Below, in pieces: positions 57,709 through 64,000 of a DNA stretch of 64,000 nt. This DNA comes from Distichodus sexfasciatus (Eukaryota > Chordata > Actinopteri > Characiformes > Distichodontidae), in the NCBI GenBank assembly GCA_032718565.1, contig JAVGVS010000476.1, positions 1-64,000 of the forward strand. Reading direction: 5' to 3'. Positions within the stretch are counted from its first letter, which is position 1. Each line of letters starts with the position of its first letter. Below the pieces are notes generated by a model. That model was not told the DNA's origin. It searched no databases and saw only the letters and a list, made by a program, of their open reading frames with translations. The translations under genes and the position numbers were made by a program.

Positions 57709-60700
57709 GTCTTGAAATGGAGTACTGCAGCAGATTTTTGGAAGGTTAAAGACTAGCTGTGCAGCTATATTGTAAATAATTAATAACTGGCCATTGGCAG
57801 AACTGGGATGCCTCAGTCGCCTCTTAAGACAAGGGAACTGATATTAATCAAACTAAGTACAAATTGCCAGTTAACATTTAATACAAAGAGAAAGCACATG
57901 GGTGCAAATAAGGTTATATTTTTCAGTCATTTTTCATAGCTCGTAGTGCAAGCTCTTTTTTTTCTCTCTTGTTTTAATCAGTGTGATATACATTTTGTAG
58001 TGACATCTTAGATTTCTGATATTCTTCTCCATAAACCTACCTCCACAGAACTGACGTCATTCCATGATATTCTCCTGGTTGTTCTATGATCTTGCTAAAA
58101 ATATAAGGGTGTCGTTTATGACCCGCAGCTGTGAAATATTTGACCACTTTATGTTAGGAACCTTTCCTAACATCTATCTAGTTTTAAGCATATTTTTACT
58201 CTGGGACAATTTTGAGACAATTTTGCGATACCCATCTGTAGCAGTTAATATATGTATTGTTTTGCACTTTGGTACGCACTTGTGTGTTTTTAAAATGTGC
58301 CACATGAATACATGTTTGGATGTTTTAAAATTCAAATAAAATAACAGTACTAAATAAACTGTCAGCTGTATATGTGTATGTAGTGGATCCATATGCCTTT
58401 TTGGGGATTGCATACAGCACTGTGGAGTTTCCCCTAGTCTAAAGTTGTAGACTGGTAAACATTGGTATGAGGCTTGAGTTTTGCTCACCGTCCTGTTCCC
58501 TTAAGTTCCATGTAAGGTTTCATTCTGGAAACATGGTAAGTTCTTGATTATATGGAATATGTGTCCATCCTCATCAGACTGAGCTTCTAAGCCATGAAAG
58601 TCAACACAAATCCCTAACAGACTCAATTTACATTCACATTTATGGCATAACTAGACTAGACTTAACTAGAGTAACTGCAATTATTTCTAATTTTAGGGAC
58701 TTTCTCCATGTGAGCAACTTAGGGGTAAGGGTCTTCACCTAGTGATGTTACTGTTGGGGGTAGGATTTAAAGCCACAGCCTCTTGGTCCAAAGACGAATA
58801 TCCTAACCATCAGACCACTACCACTCAAAGTTTACTGTTAACATATTAATACAGGCCTGTGATGCTTTAATGCATTGTTGAATGAATGTGTTTAAAACCA
58901 GTAAGGGAACAAGTTTATCCTGTTTTTTTCTTCTCCTGTCTCCTGACATTCCCTCCACTGATTTGCAAGTTTAGTTGACCTTTTGCATTTCTATTTGCAT
59001 TTTCCTTCATATGTGCCAGGCATTATTCTGCACAAGCTTATCCTTCAATTATACACACTGTTATTCATCATTTATAAAGTAATGAATCAAGTAGTTAATC
59101 TATAAAGATAAAGATATCTATTTGTTTTTTTTACATGATGTATACATGCTCAAATAAATAAATGCATTGGCGGCCCCCCTTGCATTGGTTTCTGTCCCCA
59201 GTGTGGAAACCCCTTGCCCCAGGGAAGCAGCAATCTGGTGCTTGTGTAACCAATAGAGACAGAGAGGAGAGAAGGTAGGCGGTTACTCATTTCTAGGCTA
59301 CAGGTATCATGTAACGTTGTCTCTGCTTTTATATATATACACTGTACTTGTCTACATTCTACATTCTTGGCTTAAGTTTGAATGATAATAAATCCTAGCA
59401 GTTTGGAATTGATTATTAAAATAAATCTTGACTGCCAGCCACTGCACCGTTTTCAGAGTTTTGTTCTATGATCAGCAGTATCGCTCCCTCTTCCTTGTGG
59501 GTGTGTCTGTCTTTCCCCTCCCTGTTCCGCTTGTTTGTCTTCCGTGTTGGTGTGTCTGGGAGGGCTGGGCGGAGCAAACAGATCTACTCCTGCAATCATT
59601 TAACACACCTACACTATCAGCACACCTGCTACCATCCACGTCATCAGCCACTACTTACATACCCGGTCTTCATAGCCATGAGTGGCCAGATCGACAAAGC
59701 TCACAGCCACGAACCCAGGCCCCAAAGCCCACAGCCACATAGACACGTACCCAAACTCCAAAATTCACAGTCACAGATCCAAGCCACAAAGGTGACAGTA
59801 ATGAACACAAGCCCTAAAGGTTCACAGCCATGGCTATAAGTCACAAAGACATTTACCCAAGACTAAATGTCAAATACTAAAAAGAAACATTAATGAAAGG
59901 TGCACATATGATTTTTAGAAGCAAATTTCTTAAGGACGGTGAATGAGGCCCAATCAATCCTTCATGCTCTCGTATTCTTATGGACGACAGAAACTCTAGA
60001 AGACACTTTATAGCACCTCCGTCACACACTCTGATGTTGTCCTTTGCCCCACCCTCATTGGACAACAAAGGGAACTTGACTCCCAGCAATATTTCTTAAA
60101 CGACAATCCGGATCGAGTTTACTTTTGCCTTTTGCACATGCAAGGCGTCACTGCAAACACACAGTCGACAAAAATGCACAATTTCTAATTCAGCCTGAAA
60201 GGTTAGTCTTTCTTCGTTTTTGAATATATTTACTTTTCTCCTAGTTTTCTCCTGTATTAATAAAGACTGTCCAAGTAAACACTCAATGATTTAAATTTTT
60301 TTCTTGTCCATAGACCCTTTTTGATTTTGGCCACAGGTCACATTCAGAAAAAGATGTTATAAATGCCTTTTGTCTTTCTTTCTGCAAAATGGGGACAAGT
60401 CGAACAAGTTAACGAAACAAGTTTTGTTCAAGATGTTTCTTGACTTGTGCTGCTCCTTGTCGGTCAGGTCCACTAACCTTGTTCTGCAGGTAGCCATGCT
60501 TACTGAAAACATTACAGTAAAATCTAACCTCCATATTTTTCCATGCATTTACTTTTCTGTTGCAACTTTTTACTGTTAAATATTTTTCTGGCTCAATCAA
60601 TTTTTAACCCTGATTTTCCATTTTTGTTATTGTTTGTTTGTTGGGTGGTTTTGCAACTCTTCTTAGATTATTATAATTGTTATTTTTAATATTATTGCAA

Positions 60701-61180
60701 ATTTTGTTCCACAGAAAAACAAAACCTGAGTTTATTTCTTGAAAATTATTTTTATTATAAAAATTATGATTGTTTTATTTTCTAAATGGAATGTGAAAGT
60801 GTATAATTTACAATTCTAAATAAATTGCACTTAAAATATTTATTTCTCTTCTGCTCCCTTCTTTTATTTTTCCTTCTTTTATATTTATTAGATTGCAATC
60901 TCAAAAACAACAACATGTTTTAAATTTCGAAATAATGCTAGTCTCTTTAAACCGACTCACACTACGGTGGATGTGTTTTGACCATTTGTCATTGAGAGTG
61001 AAGAGTATGAAGGTGTTGGGAAATAAGTGTTCCAGAAATATTTCGTTTGTGTAAAGAAAGAAAAGGAAGAAAAGTAGCCCAGCCCTGAAGGCCCTGCAGC
61101 CAGGTGATTGGCTGGTGCTGTTTGATTTGCAGGTTGGGTGTGTTTAACCTGCGGCTCTTCCTTCTGTCCTCGCCTGGCAC
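57709..61180. other. Spacer after the receptor cluster
   Basis: No supportable gene. A family 1 SINE-like copy is at 58636-58830 (TTAGGGGTAAGGGTCTTCAC and CCTAACCATCAGACCACTAC). The rest is AT-rich. This marks the change from the receptor cluster to the gfus locus. Confidence 0.55.
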
Positions 61181-61188
61181 TTCTGAAT

Positions 61189-61307
61189 TGACGTCGTCTC
61201 CTTTTTGTAATAAAAACGCACTGAATATATAACTATTTATATTTTACATTTGGGGACCAATTTGTGGAATTTGTCTTTGAAAGTTTTGAACGTCGAACCT
61301 TAAAAAG
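61189..61307 (+). other. Possible 5' untranslated exon and promoter of gfus
   Basis: A CRE-like TGACGTC lies at 61189-61195, and a good donor (AAAAAG before GTAATG) ends a possible noncoding exon at 61307, ahead of the first coding exon at 63247. This is supported only by position and splice consensus. Confidence 0.3.
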
Positions 61308-61947
61308 GTAATGCTTGTTTTTGTTGTGTTATTTCCTGGTGAATTATTGTTATTATATTTTTGGTCATTGCTTAGATTTTTTTGGTCATTTTTGTTATAG
61401 CAAAGTGTTTTAGTTATAGCAGCGGGTGCATTACAAATCTATTACAATTTTTTCTAATTTTCTAATAGACCGAATAGATGTTTTATAGCATCGACAGCCT
61501 CACATTATTTTTTACACCAATCCTTCACTAATGTGAAAAAGGTCGGAAGCATTTTAGTCCCACGTAGGGGTGACATTTTTCTCGAGTGCTCAGAGGAGTT
61601 AACCACAGACGAAATATATGTTTTATGATATGAAAAATGACAGTAATAGTGTCTGGAATTGATGTCAGAATTTCTGAGAAGAGCATAAAAAATCTGATAA
61701 ACATACCTCAGACATACCTTGGGTTTAAAGTACGCTATGAAAGAAAATGCTAGAATATTTGGTATAAAAGAAAAGAGGAGTGCAATATAATATGCTGTGA
61801 ATATAATAAGTTTATATGAATTTAATAGAATAAATAGATATATGAATACAGATTGCGTAGTTGTGTCACATTATGTCATGAAATAAAATAAAATGTTCAG
61901 AGGGTCTAACCCAGCTCTCTCGGTCATTTAGAATCTGTGGACACACA

Positions 61948-62096
61948 CAGGGGCGTCGTAGTGGAGGGGGGAAAGGGGACTGACTTACCAGGGCCCCAAG
62001 TGGGTAGAGGGCCCTTGAGAATTTTATTTTATTATTGGGAGGGGGACCATGGAGACTGCTTGTGTATAGGGCCCAGAATTTGGTGCTACGTCCCTG
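61948..62096. mobile_element. Short hAT-like MITE (149 bp)
   Basis: The ends CAGGGGCGTCGTAGTG and, inverted, CAGGGACGTAGCACC are flanked by GACACACA on both sides (61940-61947, 62097-62104). The flanks are part of a CA-rich run, so the duplication is weaker evidence here. Confidence 0.6.
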
Positions 62097-62479
62097 GACA
62101 CACACACATACACACAATGTATGCGCGTCTAAAGAACAAGTTTTAAAAAATACACTCGTACACATGCAGCTCACTTTAAAATTGCTCTTCAGAAAAGAAA
62201 CCTTTCGGGATTAATAATGAAATAAGTCATGTAAACGTTGTTTTATTTGATTATGGCAGAATGCAGGTTGTCGAGCAGGTTTGGTTCTGCCACGTTTATT
62301 TAACACCCGCCCTGCGTTCAGTGTCTTTGCATAAGGATTATTTGGAAAGGCCTGTGGAAACATGAAGCCGCCTTTTGAAAACTGTTAAACATATCTCTAT
62401 TTCTTGTGCTGTGAGCAGGAATAAACAAGGAAAAACTATATGAAAAAAATAAAAAAAAAATAGAATGAATTGAAAATGA

Positions 62480-62529
62480 ACAACAACAACAACAACAACA
62501 ACAACAATAATAATAATAATAATAATAAT
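62480..62529. repeat. (CAA)n(TAA)n microsatellite
   Basis: A run of CAA triplets passes directly into TAA triplets. On the minus strand it would read as long Cys/Tyr runs, which are not a protein. Confidence 0.9.
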
Positions 62530-62689
62530 GTGACAAAAGAGAAAAATATAAAGTTTGTAGGAGGAATTTAAAACAATATATATATATATTTTTTAAGTGA
62601 CATTTAATTTACTTCTTAATTTACAAGGACAACTTGTTGAATGCAGTAACAGAGAAGTCCATTAGAAATATCAAAATAGGTGAGGGCCT

Positions 62690-63060
62690 ATTTTTCAATC
62701 TTATTTTATTTATATTGTGCTCTTTTCAACAGACATTGTCACAAAGCGCTTTACATTTATCCTGCCCAAGCCCCCAGCAAGTAAGCCTGAGGTGACAGTG
62801 GCAAGGAAAAAATCCTTCTAGCAGGAAGAAACCTTGAGAGGAAACAAGACTCCTCTGGGTGACCGGGGTGTGTGAACATATAAACCCCAATGTGACCTTT
62901 GTATTTGATACATCCTTGAAGGACCAGTGGGCAGCTGACATGGACAGTGATTGGGGACGATACCTTGCTCATACGTACCTCAGTGGTACCTTTTACCGAT
63001 CTGGAACTTGAACCAATGACCCTCCGATCATGGAGACAACTCCAAAACCCTTTCACTACC
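62690..63060 (-). repeat. Interspersed repeat followed by tRNA-derived SINE copy, family 2
   Basis: 62690-62875 carries TTTATATTGTGCTCTTTTCA, CAAAGCGCTTTACATTTATC and GGAAGAAACCTTGAGAGGAA, a widely seen fish repeat. 62880-63060 is an inverted family 2 SINE copy (CCTCAGTGGTACCTTTTACC). Both lie upstream of the first coding exon of gfus. Confidence 0.6.
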
Positions 63061-63246
63061 AATTGTTTTATTAAGCCTGTATTATTATTACATAATTACA
63101 TATAGTAACTCCGTGATTTTTAGTGTTTATTGCATGTATAATGTCTCTTATTTTTGATTATTATAACAAGCTTTTAAACAATGTACCGTTCTATATGGTT
63201 TCTCTTCTGGGGAAGTCTTAAGGATTTCCAAATTTTTTCCCGTCAG

Positions 63247-64000
63247 ATGGAAGGCCAAACTGGACCGATGCGGGTGCTGGTGACGGGAGGAAGCGGACTG
63301 GTGGGGAAAGCAATAGAAAAAGTGGTGAAGGAAGAAGGCGGAGCGAAAGAGGGTGAAGAGTGGTTCTTTCTCTCATCCAAAGAGGCCAACTTAACGTGAG
63401 TGCTTGGATCTTTCTTCTAGCGTGGGAAAATGCAAAAATGTCAGGTTTGTTTGTGCCTGGCTCGTCTTGGTGCATGTGTGTATTGAAACACAGACTCATA
63501 ATCAGTATACTGCAGTTTAAACCAGACATCGTTACTGTAAAATGGATTTTTCCTGACCAGTGTTGACTAGCTTTCTACACTTCTGCTCTTTGCTGTCTGA
63601 ACTGGCTAGTATCCTCTGATCTCAGGAGCAACTCCCTAACCATTAGCCTACCACTGTCCCTTTGTGCGTTTTTGTAATCGAGTAAAGAAATAGTCGTTCT
63701 TCTTGACTACCAAATGTCACCTCTACATTTCACCCATTGATCAAAGTCACATTAAGAGTCATTTTCTCTTTGCAGGAACGCAGCTGAGACGAGAGCCGTC
63801 TTTGAGAAGTACCGTCCGACGCATGTCATTCACCTGGCAGCCAAGGTGGGCGGCCTCTTCAGTCACCTGAGGCAGAACCTGGATTACTGGGTAAATTGTT
63901 CACCTACAGCAATGCATCACTCCCATGGTTTAACCATGTAGATATCTCTTGCCAGCGTCAAAGACACTCAGCATCAAACGTACCTGTCTTTCAGAGAAAG
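63247..64000 (+). CDS. gfus: GDP-L-fucose synthase, 5' part (runs off the window)
   Basis: Exons 63247-63395, 63776-63890 and the first six bases of a third at 63995 are seen. The enzyme (also TSTA3, FX protein) makes GDP-L-fucose from GDP-4-keto-6-deoxy-mannose with NADPH in the cytosol. The start MEGQTGPMRVLVTGGSGLVG shows the Rossmann dinucleotide motif GGSGLVG close to the amino end, as in the short-chain dehydrogenase-like epimerases. Exon 2 gives VFEKYRPTHVIHLAAKVGGL and QNLDYW, matching the family's HLAA and VGGL region. Phases 2 and 0 fit, and the third exon opens RK after a TTTCAG acceptor. Nothing suggests disruption. The gene is unrelated to the receptors and marks the edge of the cluster. 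Confidence 0.92.

Noticed and set aside
59428..59839. Ser/Gln/His-rich open stretches
   Set aside because: Low-complexity repeats of the SQP/HSH type, no splice context or homology recognised.
62318..62536. Open stretch with runs of Tyr and Cys on the minus strand
   Set aside because: It is the translation of a (CAA)n(TAA)n microsatellite.

Overview
The window is vertebrate nuclear DNA, almost certainly from a teleost fish. The genes are split into many short exons with GT-AG introns. The receptors carry the fish-type FISNA-NACHT plus 174-nt LRR exon plus PRY-SPRY layout, and introns and spacers are full of fish-type hAT, Tc1/mariner and tRNA-derived SINE copies. The species cannot be told from the sequence. 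Gene structures below were read by hand from splice sites, reading phase and homology between the copies in the window; no transcript evidence was available.

Layout. Six related immune-receptor genes fill about 1.4-57.7 kb, and the first exons of GDP-L-fucose synthase (gfus/tsta3) lie at 63.2-64 kb. Gene A (+, 1390-9524): signal peptide, two Ig V-set domains, one transmembrane helix, a 55-residue NLR 'HD2 tail', five LRR exons, PRY-SPRY. Gene B (+, 16490-22467): FISNA-NACHT-LRR-PRY-SPRY. Gene C (-, 28526-23637): an NLR of the same type broken by several lesions. Gene D (-, 38020-33649) and gene E (+, 39993-46728): two intact NLRs arranged head to head. Gene F (+, 50165-57708): signal peptide, one V-set, transmembrane helix, HD2 tail, LRRs and PRY-SPRY, with a frameshift in its first LRR exon.

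The striking result is genes A and F. Both place a butyrophilin-like Ig-transmembrane front end in frame before the 3' half of an NLR (end of HD2, LRRs, 47-nt linker exon, PRY-SPRY), with the NACHT ATPase missing. The exon boundaries (58, 357, 90-93, 166, n x 174, 47 and about 540 nt) and all phases agree between the two loci, so this looks like an inherited architecture and not an annotation accident. The predicted product is a type I membrane protein with an Ig ectodomain and a cytoplasmic LRR-PRY-SPRY tail. The swap is easy to understand because both the Ig exons and the NACHT exon are entered at phase 1 and the 3' module is entered at phase 2.

The NLRs are expected to be cytosolic NACHT ATPases that sense or signal through their LRR and PRY-SPRY ends. 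The Ig hybrids would carry the same 3' module at the membrane. Spacers and introns hold at least four hAT-type elements with exact 8-bp target duplications, two closely related Tc1-type elements, an inverted pair of hAT copies 40 kb apart, SINE copies and a 0.5-kb tandem repeat. These supply homology for unequal exchange in the cluster.
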